Assembly (NCBI GenBank): GCA_937924525.1
Contig: CALDSU010000008.1
Span: 534,207 to 598,206 of the forward strand
Source: an uncultured Bryobacteraceae bacterium
Lineage (GTDB): Bacteria; Acidobacteriota; Terriglobia; Bryobacterales; Bryobacteraceae
Direction: 5' to 3'
Length of the DNA: 64,000 nucleotides
Shown: piece by piece, positions 43,812 to 53,481 of the stretch
How the letters are laid out: each line of letters opens with the position of its first letter
Position numbering within the stretch: position 1 is the first letter of the stretch
Notes under the pieces: model-generated
Databases searched by the model: none
What the model was told of the DNA's origin: nothing
What the model saw: the letters and a program-made list of their open reading frames with translations, nothing else
Translations under genes and position numbers: made by a program

Positions 43812-44971
43812 TTTGCTAACTCGAAAAGCAGTCGCGACCAAGGCTGCTCTTGGCTTTTGCGCTGCTGGAACGCCTCGAGGGCGAGCCGGCTCCGAGCAGC
43901 ATTCCCGGCCTCCCTCCACGCGCGGGCTAACAAGTAATGGGGTTGGGGGTCGGCAGGCCGTAGCTCTGCGCCGCGCTCGAGCAAGACAATCGCATCCTGA
44001 ACCTGTCCCTGCTGGAGTAGCCGTTTGCTCAGGGCAATCAAAGCGTCGAAAGAGGCTGGATTCAGCCGCAAAGCTTCCTTAAGCCACCGCTCGGCTTCGG
44101 GCGCCTCGCCGGCGGCGACAGCCAGATAGAAGTGCGCTTCCGAAGACTGGGGATTCCGCGCGCGCCATTCCGCCGCGGTCTCGGCCAGTTCCTTGGTCTG
44201 TTGCCGCCGCTGGAAAACCCGGCAAAGCACCTCCAGCGCCGGCTCGTAGTGCGGGTCCGCCTTGCGAATTGCTTCGAGGTGGGCCAGGGCTTCCTCACTG
44301 GCGGCATCGGTGTCCGTCGCCAGCAACGCCACCGCTAGACCGAGGCGAATCGGCGTAGACTGCGGCAGTTCGCGCGCGCCGCGCGAGAAATAGGCCACCG
44401 CAGCGGCGGGCGACTGATAAAAGAGCAGCATTTCTCCGATTTTTAGCCAACCGTCCTCCGACTTCGGGTCCAGTTCGAGAGCTTTCTGGAGGTGCTCCAG
44501 AGCGAGCGCGGCGCGGCCCAACTTGTACTCCGCGTAGCCCGCTAAAGCATGCCATTCGGCGTTCTGTTCAAGGCCGGCCAATGCCTTGAGAGCCTCCGCG
44601 GGTTGGCTACCCGCCAGCAAAAGCCGTGCGAGCGCCATCAGGTTCTGCTTTGCCCCAGAGTGCCCGGGATCGCGAGCCAGGACCTGACGATACTCTTGCA
44701 CCGCCAAGGGCAGTTGACCCAACCGGGCTAAATTGTTGGCAAGATTCACGCGGCTGTCTGCGAAGTCCGGCCGGAGTCTCAAGGCGGCACGGAAATGAGC
44801 GTTCGCTTTGTCCAGCCGGCCTGCCTCGGTGTCGCAGAGCCCCATCAAATGGTGCGCTCCGAAAAATCCCGGCGACCGCTGCTGAAACGCGACGACCTGC
44901 GTACAAGCCACGTCAAATCTGCCCGCCCGCATCTCTCGGGCTAGCCGGTTAAACTCTTCCACCGCAGGCAT
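43808..44971 (-). CDS. Tetratricopeptide-repeat protein of the TonB operon
   Basis: A 387-residue all-helical protein with about ten TPR units (for example FFGAHHLMGLCDTEAGRLDKA, LGQLPLAVQEYRQVLARDPG, LGRAALALEHLQKALELDPK, SEAHFYLAVAAGEAPEAERW). No signal peptide is visible, so it may stay in the cytoplasm, or export may be by another route. ATG 44971 overlaps the receptor stop (TGATG), and its own stop overlaps the next gene. TPR proteins next to Oar-type receptors are frequent in Acidobacteriota; their job is unknown. Confidence 0.85.
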   Translation of the reverse strand: MPAVEEFNRLAREMRAGRFDVACTQVVAFQQRSPGFFGAHHLMGLCDTEAGRLDKANAHFRAALRLRPDFADSRVNLANNLARLGQLPLAVQEYRQVLARDPGHSGAKQNLMALARLLLAGSQPAEALKALAGLEQNAEWHALAGYAEYKLGRAALALEHLQKALELDPKSEDGWLKIGEMLLFYQSPAAAVAYFSRGARELPQSTPIRLGLAVALLATDTDAASEEALAHLEAIRKADPHYEPALEVLCRVFQRRQQTKELAETAAEWRARNPQSSEAHFYLAVAAGEAPEAERWLKEALRLNPASFDALIALSKRLLQQGQVQDAIVLLERGAELRPADPQPHYLLARAWREAGNAARSRLALEAFQQRKSQEQPWSRLLFELAK

Positions 44972-47900
44972 CAGAACCTGAGGCGCAGCGCGATCTGATG
45001 CACCCGAGGCTGAGAAGTCTTCAACAGGATCTCGCCAAACCGCAGACCATTGACCGCCATGTTCGGAGTGCCAAAATTCGGATGGTTGAACGCGTTGAAG
45101 CTTTCGCCGCGCAGTTGCAGTTGATAGCGCTCAAAGAACGTGAAGTTCTTGTGCACCGCCAGATCGAAAAACTGCGCGTTCGGTCCGTACAGAATGCCGG
45201 TGCCTGAATTGCCGAAAGTGCCCGGCGTGGGCGCCGTAAACGCGGCAGGGTCAATCCACCTCTCCATCGACGGCCTGGCCACCCGACCGCTCGCGATCCG
45301 GTCGGGACGGGCGCCGAAAATACCCACATTCGCCGGATCCCCATTCCAGGTAGGCGTCAGCGGCCCACCCGATTGAAAGATCGCGAAGCCAGATACGGTC
45401 CAACCACCAAAAGCGGCATCCAGGGCCCGGCCCTGGCTCAACAAGGCGCGCCCCTTGCCGAAGGGCAAGTCCACCACAAAATGGAGCTTCGTAATATGCG
45501 GGAGAAAGTTCAGCGGGCCCACAAACAGGTCCCGGTCATAAGGGTTTAACGGGCTTAAGCGCCCAAGGTTCTTGGCAAATACATGGGAGAATTGGAGCGT
45601 GTAGTGAGCAGACTGTTTGCGCAAGGAGAACTCCAGCGCATCGTACCGCGTATGCCCGTCGTGGAAGGTGCCCCCAATGCTGGGACCGAATAGCTGGAAC
45701 GGCCGCCGGGGCTCAATGGGTCCAGGGGCCGGCGTCGGAACATTTAGGTTCCAACTTGATTCCAATTTCAGGCTGTTCTGATCCTGAAAGTTGACATCGA
45801 AGACCACGCGCCACGGCAGTTCCCGTTGGATGCTCAGCGTCAACTGCTGGAGGTAAGGGGTGCGCATGTAAGGATGCCGGTGGGACGCCGCCGGTCGCGG
45901 CAATTGCGCCACCCCCGCGCTGAAAGGCGCGTTAATCGTAAAACTGGGATTTGGAACGGTGTTTTGCGTACTCACGCCGCCGCCATACGGAATCGTCCCC
46001 GTGTTGTTAAAAGCGATGTTCCCGTCCTCCAGCAGATAATAGATTCCGTAGCCCCCTCGCAACACGGTCTTATTGTCTTGAAATGGCCGCCAGGCGAAAC
46101 CCACGCGGGGCGAGAAGTTGTTCCGATCCATAAAGACCAGGGTTCTCCGGGGGAGGTTGGTCTGGTCCGCGGTGACCAGCAAGTGACGGTAAGAGTTCAG
46201 GATCAGGGGGTCGGGCACCGCCCTTTCCACGATGCGGTCTCCCGCCAGGACTACGCGCTCCAGTTCTGGACTAAAATTACCCCAGATATTGCTTGCTTCT
46301 GATGGCAATTCGTTCAATTCGTAACGCAGGCCCAAATTAATGGTCAGGCTGGGCGTCACCTTCCAGTCGTCTTGGACAAAGAGCGCGTAGTCTCCGTAGT
46401 TTTGCTTGGCTGGGATAAATCGGAGGTTTTGGCTCGCGCTGAACGGAATCCCCAGGAGGTAGTCGCTGGGACCTGTCCCCGAAAATGTTCCGGTGAATGA
46501 CGCATTAATCTGAAACTCTGGCCCCTTGTCTTTATACAACTGCTGCCGCCGTCCGAAGAACCCCGCCTTGATCATGTGGTTGCCCCGATACAAAGTGGCA
46601 TTCTGAACGATTTCGAAGGCGTTTTGGTAGAAGCCTAAGGGAAAGCCCCATTGGTGAAACCCAGACGTATCCGTAATGTTGATTACCGGCAGACGTTCGC
46701 GGGGCGGCGCTTGGTTGTTAAAGCCGAGAATCGGCGTTTCCGGATAGCGTTCGGAGGGAAGACTGGCCAGCAGCAAACGCTGCCGCTGATAACCGAAGCG
46801 GGTTTCCGTTACGACCCGCGGCGACCACGTACGCGTCCAGCCTGCTCCGGCGTTCATAAAGTTGAAATCTTCGCCATGGTTGATGGACGTGGCCGCCAGC
46901 GGAGCAGAGATTCCATTGCGAGGCTGTGCATTGAAGCGGAAAAACAGTGCGTCGCGGTCCGTGGCTTGGTAGTCAACGCGCGAGATGTACTGGTCGTAGT
47001 CTCGCGTCGTGGTCACTCTGCGGACGAAATTGTTGACAAAGCCCGGCCCCGTGGGATTCGGCATCATCGCGTCCATGAAGGCCAGCGATACCGCGTTCAA
47101 CCGGTTGGCGGGGATCTGGTCGCCGGGGAACGGTTGCCCGGTTTGCGGGTCGCGCACAGGCCGCGGATAGCCCCGGAAGTCGCCTCGGCGCATTGCCTCG
47201 GTAAAGACGGTACCTACGAGCTGGGCGGTCGAGCGCTCACGCTGGCTTTCCCAATTGAAAAAGAAAAACAGCTTGTTTTTGATCAGCGGGCCGCCCAGAT
47301 TTGCTCCGAACTGGTTCCGTTTCAGCGTGTCCCGCACGCCGGTCAGCCAATTGCCCGCGCTCAGACGGTAGTTCCGGTTGTATTCCCACAGCGTTCCGTG
47401 GAAGTCATTGGAGCCGCTCTTCGTGATCAGGTGAAACTGCGCGCCGCCGCGTCCGTACTCGGCGCCAAAAAGGTAGCGGTCAATCCGGAACTCCTGAATC
47501 GCATCGATGGAAGGATTCATCGCGGGTCCGTTCCAGACGTTAAACGAGTTATCCACCCCGTCAATCGTGTAGTTGTTCTTTCCCGACGAAGTTCCTCCGG
47601 CTTCAACCGCCGTGGCGAACTGGGTGATCAGCGCTCCGCCAGTTGTTCCAACCGCCCTGACTCCCGGCGACAGCACGGCGAGTTGGCTGAATTCCCGGTC
47701 TCGCACCGGCATGTCGATCACTTCCCGCTGGGAAACCACCATCCCGACGGTCGCCGCTTCGGTTTGCAGGGCAGCGCTTGCACCAGTCACTTCAACCGTG
47801 GCGCTGACGTCGCCAACGGTCAACTCTGCATCCACCCTGACGCGGTCTCCTGCCTGAACCTGAATCCCGGGATAGACTGCCGCGCGAAAGCCGGCCGCTT

Positions 47901-48129
47901 TGACGGTGACGCGGAAGGAGGCGCTTTCCAGATAATGAAACCCATACAGCCCCTCCTGGTTGGTTGAGGTGACCCGTTTGACGCCGGTCCGCTCGTTTTC
48001 GAGCGTCACCTCTGCGTTTGGTACGCGTCCGCCCGCCGGATCCGTGACATGACCGACAATGGAGCCTTGAGGAATCTGCGCGTTCAGCACAACGCAGAGC
48101 AACGGGAGCACGACGAACCGAACTGCCAT
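44971..48129 (-). CDS. Oar-like TonB-dependent outer-membrane receptor (operon head)
   Basis: A 1052-residue receptor with a signal peptide (LPLLCVVLNAQ), a carboxypeptidase-regulatory-like domain (about 20-105; GSIVGHVTDPAGGRVPNAEV, YLESASFRVTVKAAGF), a plug (about 115-230; SQREVIDMPVRDREFSQLAV, NYTIDGVDNSFNVW) and a long barrel ending HQIALRLRF. It differs clearly from the receptor at 26920, so it is a paralogue rather than a recent copy. It is the first gene of four coupled genes ending at 39655. A good sigma-70 promoter lies 40-70 nt upstream. Confidence 0.92.
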   Translation of the reverse strand: MAVRFVVLPLLCVVLNAQIPQGSIVGHVTDPAGGRVPNAEVTLENERTGVKRVTSTNQEGLYGFHYLESASFRVTVKAAGFRAAVYPGIQVQAGDRVRVDAELTVGDVSATVEVTGASAALQTEAATVGMVVSQREVIDMPVRDREFSQLAVLSPGVRAVGTTGGALITQFATAVEAGGTSSGKNNYTIDGVDNSFNVWNGPAMNPSIDAIQEFRIDRYLFGAEYGRGGAQFHLITKSGSNDFHGTLWEYNRNYRLSAGNWLTGVRDTLKRNQFGANLGGPLIKNKLFFFFNWESQRERSTAQLVGTVFTEAMRRGDFRGYPRPVRDPQTGQPFPGDQIPANRLNAVSLAFMDAMMPNPTGPGFVNNFVRRVTTTRDYDQYISRVDYQATDRDALFFRFNAQPRNGISAPLAATSINHGEDFNFMNAGAGWTRTWSPRVVTETRFGYQRQRLLLASLPSERYPETPILGFNNQAPPRERLPVINITDTSGFHQWGFPLGFYQNAFEIVQNATLYRGNHMIKAGFFGRRQQLYKDKGPEFQINASFTGTFSGTGPSDYLLGIPFSASQNLRFIPAKQNYGDYALFVQDDWKVTPSLTINLGLRYELNELPSEASNIWGNFSPELERVVLAGDRIVERAVPDPLILNSYRHLLVTADQTNLPRRTLVFMDRNNFSPRVGFAWRPFQDNKTVLRGGYGIYYLLEDGNIAFNNTGTIPYGGGVSTQNTVPNPSFTINAPFSAGVAQLPRPAASHRHPYMRTPYLQQLTLSIQRELPWRVVFDVNFQDQNSLKLESSWNLNVPTPAPGPIEPRRPFQLFGPSIGGTFHDGHTRYDALEFSLRKQSAHYTLQFSHVFAKNLGRLSPLNPYDRDLFVGPLNFLPHITKLHFVVDLPFGKGRALLSQGRALDAAFGGWTVSGFAIFQSGGPLTPTWNGDPANVGIFGARPDRIASGRVARPSMERWIDPAAFTAPTPGTFGNSGTGILYGPNAQFFDLAVHKNFTFFERYQLQLRGESFNAFNHPNFGTPNMAVNGLRFGEILLKTSQPRVHQIALRLRF

Positions 48130-48170
48130 AGCGGTTACCCCTCGTTTTAGCCAGATTGAAGTTGGTTTTC

Positions 48171-48200
48171 AGATTACGCTGAACTTGAAACGACAGTCAA
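48171..48200 (-). promoter_or_regulatory. Promoter of the TonB-TPR-glycosidase operon
   Basis: On the minus strand TTGACT (48200-48195) and TAATCT (48176-48171) are 18 nt apart. The predicted start near 48164 leaves a leader of about 35 nt before ATG 48129, one of the few normal leaders seen here. Confidence 0.6.
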
Positions 48201-48299
48201 CCTTAAAAGTGCTTAACAGTCCAATAGGCTGGACGGATGGCAGAGAATTTGGGTGCGTTTATTTAGTAGATTCTCTTTACTTTGCCGCGCCAATCAGGT

Positions 48300-48314
48300 G
48301 TTGAGAGTCTCAAC
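48300..48314. promoter_or_regulatory. Perfect 15-nt palindrome, possible operator
   Basis: GTTGAGA-G-TCTCAAC is a perfect inverted repeat with 7-nt arms in the divergent region between the TonB operon and polX. It lies upstream of both promoters, where a regulator could bind. No regulator gene is adjacent. Confidence 0.35.
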
Positions 48315-48411
48315 AGGATCCGCGCGACATTGAGCCGGGACATCGGAAGATGCGCCGCTCCAGCACCGGCGCGCCGGCCAGTTAGACTCGAAGAGAGGGC
48401 TCGATCCGCGC

Positions 48412-50142
48412 ATGGAGAACAAAGAGATCGCCCGCCTCCTGCAAGAGACGGCGGACCTGATGGAAATCGGCGGCGAAGACGCCTTTCGCATTCGCAGCTA
48501 CCGGAACGCCGCGGCGGCGATCGAGGGTCACCCGGAACGCATCGCCGATCTGCTCCATCGCTCCGATCGCAAAGTGACGGATATTCCGGGGATCGGCAAG
48601 GGACTGGCGGCGGTGCTGGGGGAGATTGTCGCGCGCGGTTCGTCCGAACGCCGCGACGCCTGGCTGGCGAGATTCGGCCCGGTGGCGCTCGACATGCTGC
48701 GCATCCAGGGCCTTGGTCCGAAGGGCATCCGGCTGATCCTCGACCGTTTCCCCGTGCGTTCGCTGGACGATCTCGAGAAGCTGGCCAGGCAGGAAAAGCT
48801 GCGCACGCTGCCGCGCATGGGAGCCAAGCTCGAAGAGAAAATCCTGCGGTCGATCGCACAGGTGCGCCGGACAGCCGGGCGTTTCCTGTTGAGCTTTGCC
48901 GACGGCCTTGCCGAGGAACTCACCGGCTATCTGGCGCACGTGCCGGGCGTGGAACAGGTGGCGCCCGCCGGCAGTCTGCGGCGGGGCAAGGAGACCGTAG
49001 GCGACCTGGACCTGCTGGTGACGGGCTCGGCTGCGCCCGCCGCGGTGCTGGACCGCTTCGTGGCGCACCCGGGCGTGCGGGAAGTCCTGGGCCGGGGCGA
49101 CAACAAAGCCAGCGCCCGTTTCGGCCCGCAGGGTCTGCAAGTGGACGTGCGAGCGCTGCCGCGCGAGAGCTTCGGCGCCGCGCTCCAGTACTTCACCGGC
49201 AGCAAGGAACACAACGTGGCCATCCGGACCCGGGCCGTCCGCATGGGTCTGAAGCTAAACGAATACGGCCTGTTTCGCGCGGACACCGAGCACCTGGTGG
49301 CGAGCGAGACTGAAGAGCAGGTCTACGCCGCGCTCGAGCTGAAGTGGATTCCGCCCGAAATGCGCGAAAACCTCGGCGAGATCGAACTGGCCGCCGAAGA
49401 CCGGCTGCCGCGCCTCGTGAAGCTGGACGAAGTGCGCGGCGACCTGCATATGCACACGCGGGAGTCCGACGGCCGCGCCACCCTGGAGGAAATGGCCGAG
49501 GCCGCGCGCGGTCTGGGCTACGAGTACATCGCCATCACCGACCACTCGAAAGCCCTCGCCATGACCAACGGACTGGACGAACGCCGCGTCGTCGAGTTTG
49601 CCCGGCGCTGCCGCGAACTCAACGCCCGCGGCTTGGGGATTCACATCTTCTCCGGTTTGGAGTGTGACATCCTGCGGGACGGCGCCATGGATCTCGCGGA
49701 AGACGCCCTGGCCGAACTTGATTTCGTGGTGGGCAGCGTCCACAGCCATCTGAACCTGGAGCCCGCGGAGATGACAGACCGCATGCTGCGGGCGCTGGAG
49801 TCTCCTTCGTTAAAGGTCATCGGGCATCCCACCGGCCGGCTCCTGCTGCACCGCGATGGCTACCGCTTCGATTTCGAGCGCGTCGCCGAGGAAGCCGCGC
49901 GGCGGGGCGTGTGGCTGGAAATCAACGCGAGTCCGGAGCGCCTGGACCTGGAGCCCGCGCTGCTGCGGATGGCGAAAGCGCGCGGGGCGCGGTTTGTCAT
50001 CGCGACCGACGCGCATCACCCCAAACATCTCGCGCACATGCGTTATGGCGTCATCCTGGCGCGGCGGGCCTGGCTAGGGCCGGATGATATCCTAAACACA
50101 CAGTCTCTGCGGGATTTCCGCGCCGCGCTTGGCAAGTCCTGA
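48412..50142 (+). CDS. polX: DNA polymerase X family protein with PHP domain
   Basis: A 576-residue PolX. N-terminal helix-hairpin-helix regions (about 10-130; DIPGIGKGLAAVLGEIV, LRIQGLGPKGIRLIL) bind DNA. The polymerase palm (about 180-300) has GSLRRGKETVGDLDLLV with the two catalytic Asp residues and a third Asp in LQVDVRALP. The C-terminal PHP domain (about 340-570) has DLHMHTRESDGRATLEE, AITDHSK, GLECDI, HPTGRLL and TDAHHP, which form the trinuclear metal site of a 3'-5' exonuclease. It acts in base-excision-type gap repair. The gene stands alone and is divergent from the TonB operon. Confidence 0.94.
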   Translation: MENKEIARLLQETADLMEIGGEDAFRIRSYRNAAAAIEGHPERIADLLHRSDRKVTDIPGIGKGLAAVLGEIVARGSSERRDAWLARFGPVALDMLRIQGLGPKGIRLILDRFPVRSLDDLEKLARQEKLRTLPRMGAKLEEKILRSIAQVRRTAGRFLLSFADGLAEELTGYLAHVPGVEQVAPAGSLRRGKETVGDLDLLVTGSAAPAAVLDRFVAHPGVREVLGRGDNKASARFGPQGLQVDVRALPRESFGAALQYFTGSKEHNVAIRTRAVRMGLKLNEYGLFRADTEHLVASETEEQVYAALELKWIPPEMRENLGEIELAAEDRLPRLVKLDEVRGDLHMHTRESDGRATLEEMAEAARGLGYEYIAITDHSKALAMTNGLDERRVVEFARRCRELNARGLGIHIFSGLECDILRDGAMDLAEDALAELDFVVGSVHSHLNLEPAEMTDRMLRALESPSLKVIGHPTGRLLLHRDGYRFDFERVAEEAARRGVWLEINASPERLDLEPALLRMAKARGARFVIATDAHHPKHLAHMRYGVILARRAWLGPDDILNTQSLRDFRAALGKS

Positions 50143-50183
50143 AGGGACTAGCGCAAGACTCTTTCGTCCAACCGGAAAACACG

Positions 50184-51542
50184 ATGCGTTGCTTTTCGAC
50201 TTTGCTGGCCGCGGCCGTGGCGTTACCGTGCCTGGCGGCGGATGTTCGCGTCCCGTTTGAGAAATACAAGCTCAACAACGGGCTCCGCGTGATCCTTTCC
50301 CGCGACACTTCGGTTCCCGTCGTGTCGATTTACGTGCTCTACGGCGTCGGCGCCCGCGCGGAAGAGAAGGGCCGCACCGGCTTTGCCCACCTGTTCGAAC
50401 ACATGATGTTCCAGGGTTCGGCGAACGCGCCCAAGGGCATGCATTTCAAGACGGTGGAGAGCAACGGCGGATCGCTGAACGGGTCCACGCACCCGGACTT
50501 CACCGACTACTACGAGACCCTGCCCGCGAACAAACTGGCGGTGGGTCTCTGGCTCGAAGCGGACCGGATGCGCAGCCTCGCCATCACCCAGGAGAACCTG
50601 GATAACCAAAAAGAAGCCGTGAAGCAGGAGCGCCGCCTGAACTTCGACAACCGCCCCTACAACACGGCGATCGTGGACAAATGGCCGGAAGTCGCCTTTG
50701 GCAACTGGCAGAGTTCGCATTCCATCATCGGCTCGTTTGAGGATCTCAACGCCGCCTCGGTGGAGGATGTGGCGAAGTTCTTCAAGACCTATTACGCCCC
50801 GAACAACGCGGTGCTCTGCGTGGTGGGGGACCTGAAGCCCGCCGAGGCGAAGAAGTGGATCGAGACGTACTTCGGGGACATCCCGCCTCAGCCGCAACCC
50901 AGGCGCCCCGATCTGGCGGAGCCGGCGGACCGCTCCCCCCGCTCCGAGGTCTACCATGATCCGCACGCGCGCGTGCCGGCGGTGATCGTCGGCTACCCCG
51001 GTCCGAAGCGGCGCTCGCCCGATTTCTACGCGCTGTTGATGGCGGATGTGCTCTTGACCGGCGGCGACAGTTCGCGGCTCCAGCAAAGCCTCGTGAAGGG
51101 CAAGCAAAGCGTGGTCCAATATGAAGCGAATCTCGGGTGGCCCTTCTCCGGACCCGCCGATTATCAGGATCCGGCGGTCTACGCAGTGTTCGCGCTGCAC
51201 AACCCTGGCTTCTCCGGCAAGCAGATCGTGGAACAATTGCAGGAAGAATTCGACAAGTTGGGGGCGGCGCCGGTGGACGCCAAAGAGCTCGAGCGCGCCC
51301 GGACCTTCCTGCGGGCGGCGCAGATCAGGGAATTACAAAGCACCATGGCGCGGGCGCGGCTGCTCGCCCAGCACGAGTATTTCGACGGCGATCCGGGCGT
51401 CCTGTCTACCGAGATAGACCGGGCGCTGGCCGTCACCTCCGCCCAGATTCAGGCCGCGGCCAAGAAGTACCTGACAGCCGGCAAACGCGCGGTGCTGACG
51501 ATCGTGCCCGCGCCCCAAGCGCCCGCCAAGGAGGGCCCGTAA
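50184..51542 (+). CDS. M16-family zinc peptidase, catalytic subunit
   Basis: A 452-residue exported peptidase with a signal peptide (STLLAAAVALPCLA). The inverted zinc motif HLFEH is at residues 69-73, with the downstream Glu in the usual helix (SLAITQENLDNQKEAVKQERR). Two M16 half-domains are visible. In bacteria such proteins often pair with an inactive M16 partner to form a periplasmic clamshell; the next gene is exactly that. Spacing to it is 2 nt. Confidence 0.93.
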   Translation: MRCFSTLLAAAVALPCLAADVRVPFEKYKLNNGLRVILSRDTSVPVVSIYVLYGVGARAEEKGRTGFAHLFEHMMFQGSANAPKGMHFKTVESNGGSLNGSTHPDFTDYYETLPANKLAVGLWLEADRMRSLAITQENLDNQKEAVKQERRLNFDNRPYNTAIVDKWPEVAFGNWQSSHSIIGSFEDLNAASVEDVAKFFKTYYAPNNAVLCVVGDLKPAEAKKWIETYFGDIPPQPQPRRPDLAEPADRSPRSEVYHDPHARVPAVIVGYPGPKRRSPDFYALLMADVLLTGGDSSRLQQSLVKGKQSVVQYEANLGWPFSGPADYQDPAVYAVFALHNPGFSGKQIVEQLQEEFDKLGAAPVDAKELERARTFLRAAQIRELQSTMARARLLAQHEYFDGDPGVLSTEIDRALAVTSAQIQAAAKKYLTAGKRAVLTIVPAPQAPAKEGP

Positions 51543-51544
51543 TC

Positions 51545-52942
51545 ATGCGAACTGTCGTTTTGTTGTTGCTCGGCTCCGTCGGGGCGATTCTCGGCCAGGA
51601 TGTCGATCGGAGCAAACCGCCCGAGACCCCGCCGCTGGGTCCGTTCAAACTGCCGGCGAGGGCGGAGTTCGCGCTGCCCAACGGCTTGACGGTGGTCGCG
51701 GTGCGGGACGAGCGGTTCCCGCTGGTGACCGCCCGCCTGGCTTTCGGCGCCGGTTCGCGCTTTGACCCCAAAACCCAGCCCGGGCTGGCCGAGGGAGTGG
51801 CGGCGCTGCTGACGGAAGGCACCCAGGGGCGGAAGTCGCGGCAGATCGCCGAGGAAGCCGCGGAGATCGGCGGCAGCCTCAGCGGCTCGGCGACGCCCGA
51901 CGCGCTGGTGATCGCCGGCTCGGCGCTCAGTGAGTATACCGCCCGCTTGCTCGACCTGATGGCGGATGTGGCCCGCAACGCCAGCTTCCCCGCCGACGAG
52001 GTGGCCCTCTACAAGCAAAACCGCAAACAGGCGCTGCTGGCGCAACGCTCGCAATCCTCTTACCTAGCCAGCGAGAAAACCGAGGAGATCGTTTTTGGCG
52101 ATCATCCCTACGCGCGCCAGCATCCCACGCCGGAATCGATCGACGCGTTGCAACCGGAAGCGCTGGCCCAGTTTCGCGACCGGCTGCTGAGGCCGAACAA
52201 TGCGGTGCTGATTCTGATCGGCAAGCTGCCCCCGCAGGGTGAACTGCGGAAGGTGCTGGAAGCGCGCTTCGGCAATTGGCCCAAGCGGGACGTCCCCCCG
52301 GCTCCCACGGCGCCCCTCCCGGAACCCAAGCGCACCATCACGCTGGTGGACCGCCCTGGCTCCGTGCAGGCGGACGTGCACGTGGGCCGGCTGGGCCTCA
52401 CGCGGCGGGACCCTGAGTTCTTCCCCCTCCTGGTGGGCAATACCGTCCTGGGCGGCGGCGCCTCGTCGCGCCTGTTCAACCATATTCGCGAGGAGAAGGG
52501 CTACGCCTATGCGGTTTATTCGTACAACGAAGCGCATCGCGACGCGGCGCTGTTCTCGGCCGCGATGCAGGTGCGCAACGAAGTGGTGGAGGACGCAACC
52601 CGCAGCCTGCTGGCCGAAATGAAGCGCATGGCCGCCGAACCCGTCACGGCGGACGAATTGTCCGCCACCAAGAATTACCTGAGCGGCAACTTCGTCATCC
52701 GCCTGCAAAGCCAGGAGGCGCTCGCCGCCCAGATCGTGAATTTGAAAACCATGGGCCTGGCGAACGACTACCTGGAGATGTACACGACCCGGGTCCGCTC
52801 GACGGAGCCGGATCAGATTCTGAAGGTGGCCAGGAAGGTAATCGCTCCGGACAACTCCGCGATTGTCGTGGTGGGCGATGCCCAAAAGATCAAACCGGCG
52901 CTCGAAAAGTTTGGCGCGGTCCAGGTGACGCCGGCCCACTAG
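51545..52942 (+). CDS. M16-family peptidase-like protein, non-catalytic subunit
   Basis: A 465-residue exported protein with a signal peptide ([14 protein letters not shown]). It has the M16 fold and the Arg/Tyr substrate-binding pair ([19 protein letters not shown]), but where HxxEH should be it reads [16 protein letters not shown], so the zinc site is gone. This is the usual partner of an active M16 subunit. ATG 51545 follows the previous stop by 2 nt; open frame further upstream is antisense-like and lies inside that gene. Confidence 0.92.
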   Translation: MRTVVLLLLGSVGAILGQDVDRSKPPETPPLGPFKLPARAEFALPNGLTVVAVRDERFPLVTARLAFGAGSRFDPKTQPGLAEGVAALLTEGTQGRKSRQIAEEAAEIGGSLSGSATPDALVIAGSALSEYTARLLDLMADVARNASFPADEVALYKQNRKQALLAQRSQSSYLASEKTEEIVFGDHPYARQHPTPESIDALQPEALAQFRDRLLRPNNAVLILIGKLPPQGELRKVLEARFGNWPKRDVPPAPTAPLPEPKRTITLVDRPGSVQADVHVGRLGLTRRDPEFFPLLVGNTVLGGGASSRLFNHIREEKGYAYAVYSYNEAHRDAALFSAAMQVRNEVVEDATRSLLAEMKRMAAEPVTADELSATKNYLSGNFVIRLQSQEALAAQIVNLKTMGLANDYLEMYTTRVRSTEPDQILKVARKVIAPDNSAIVVVGDAQKIKPALEKFGAVQVTPAH

Positions 52943-52944
52943 CC

Positions 52945-53481
52945 ATGAAGGTGCTCTCGTCGAAAAAGGTCTACGAATGCGGGTTGTTTTCCGTCCATGA
53001 AGAACGCGCCACCGATGGCAAGGGGTACGACATCGCGCGCTCGATTGTCAAGCATCACGGCTCGGCGGTGATGATGGCGGTGGACGCCCGCGGGCGCATT
53101 CTGCTGGTCCGGCAGTACCGGCTGCCGGCCGGCCGCTACCTGTGGGAGTTGCCGGCCGGGAGGTTGGACCCCGGCGAAACGCCGCTGGCCGCGGCCCGGC
53201 GCGAGTTGGCGGAAGAGACCGGGTACCGCGCGCGGTCGTGGAAGAAGCTGGTGCATTTTTTCCCCAGTCCTGGCTACGTCGGAGAAGCGATGACCATCTA
53301 CGTGGCGACGGACCTGACCGCGGGAGAGGCGCAGCCGATGGAGGACGAGCGGATCGAGTGCCGCTGGTTCACCCTGAAGGAGATTGAAGCCATGATCGAC
53401 GCCGGCCGCCTTGCCGACGGCAAGACGATCCTCGGCGTCAGCTTGTGGCGGCGTCGCCGGAGGCGAGCCGGGGGCGTGTGA
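52945..53481 (+). CDS. Nudix hydrolase, ADP-ribose pyrophosphatase type
   Basis: A 178-residue Nudix protein. The Nudix box is complete: [23 protein letters not shown] (positions about 69-91), with the Gly, three Glu and Arg in place. [19 protein letters not shown] before it and the later [14 protein letters not shown] are typical of the ADP-ribose pyrophosphatase (NudF/ORF209) group. It removes ADP-ribose and related nucleotides. It follows the M16 pair by 2 nt and overlaps the next gene by 1 nt (TGATG). Confidence 0.93.
   Translation: MKVLSSKKVYECGLFSVHEERATDGKGYDIARSIVKHHGSAVMMAVDARGRILLVRQYRLPAGRYLWELPAGRLDPGETPLAAARRELAEETGYRARSWKKLVHFFPSPGYVGEAMTIYVATDLTAGEAQPMEDERIECRWFTLKEIEAMIDAGRLADGKTILGVSLWRRRRRRAGGV

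Noticed and set aside
46651..47967. 438-residue plus-strand frame
   Set aside because: It is antisense to the TonB receptor of the 39655-48129 operon.
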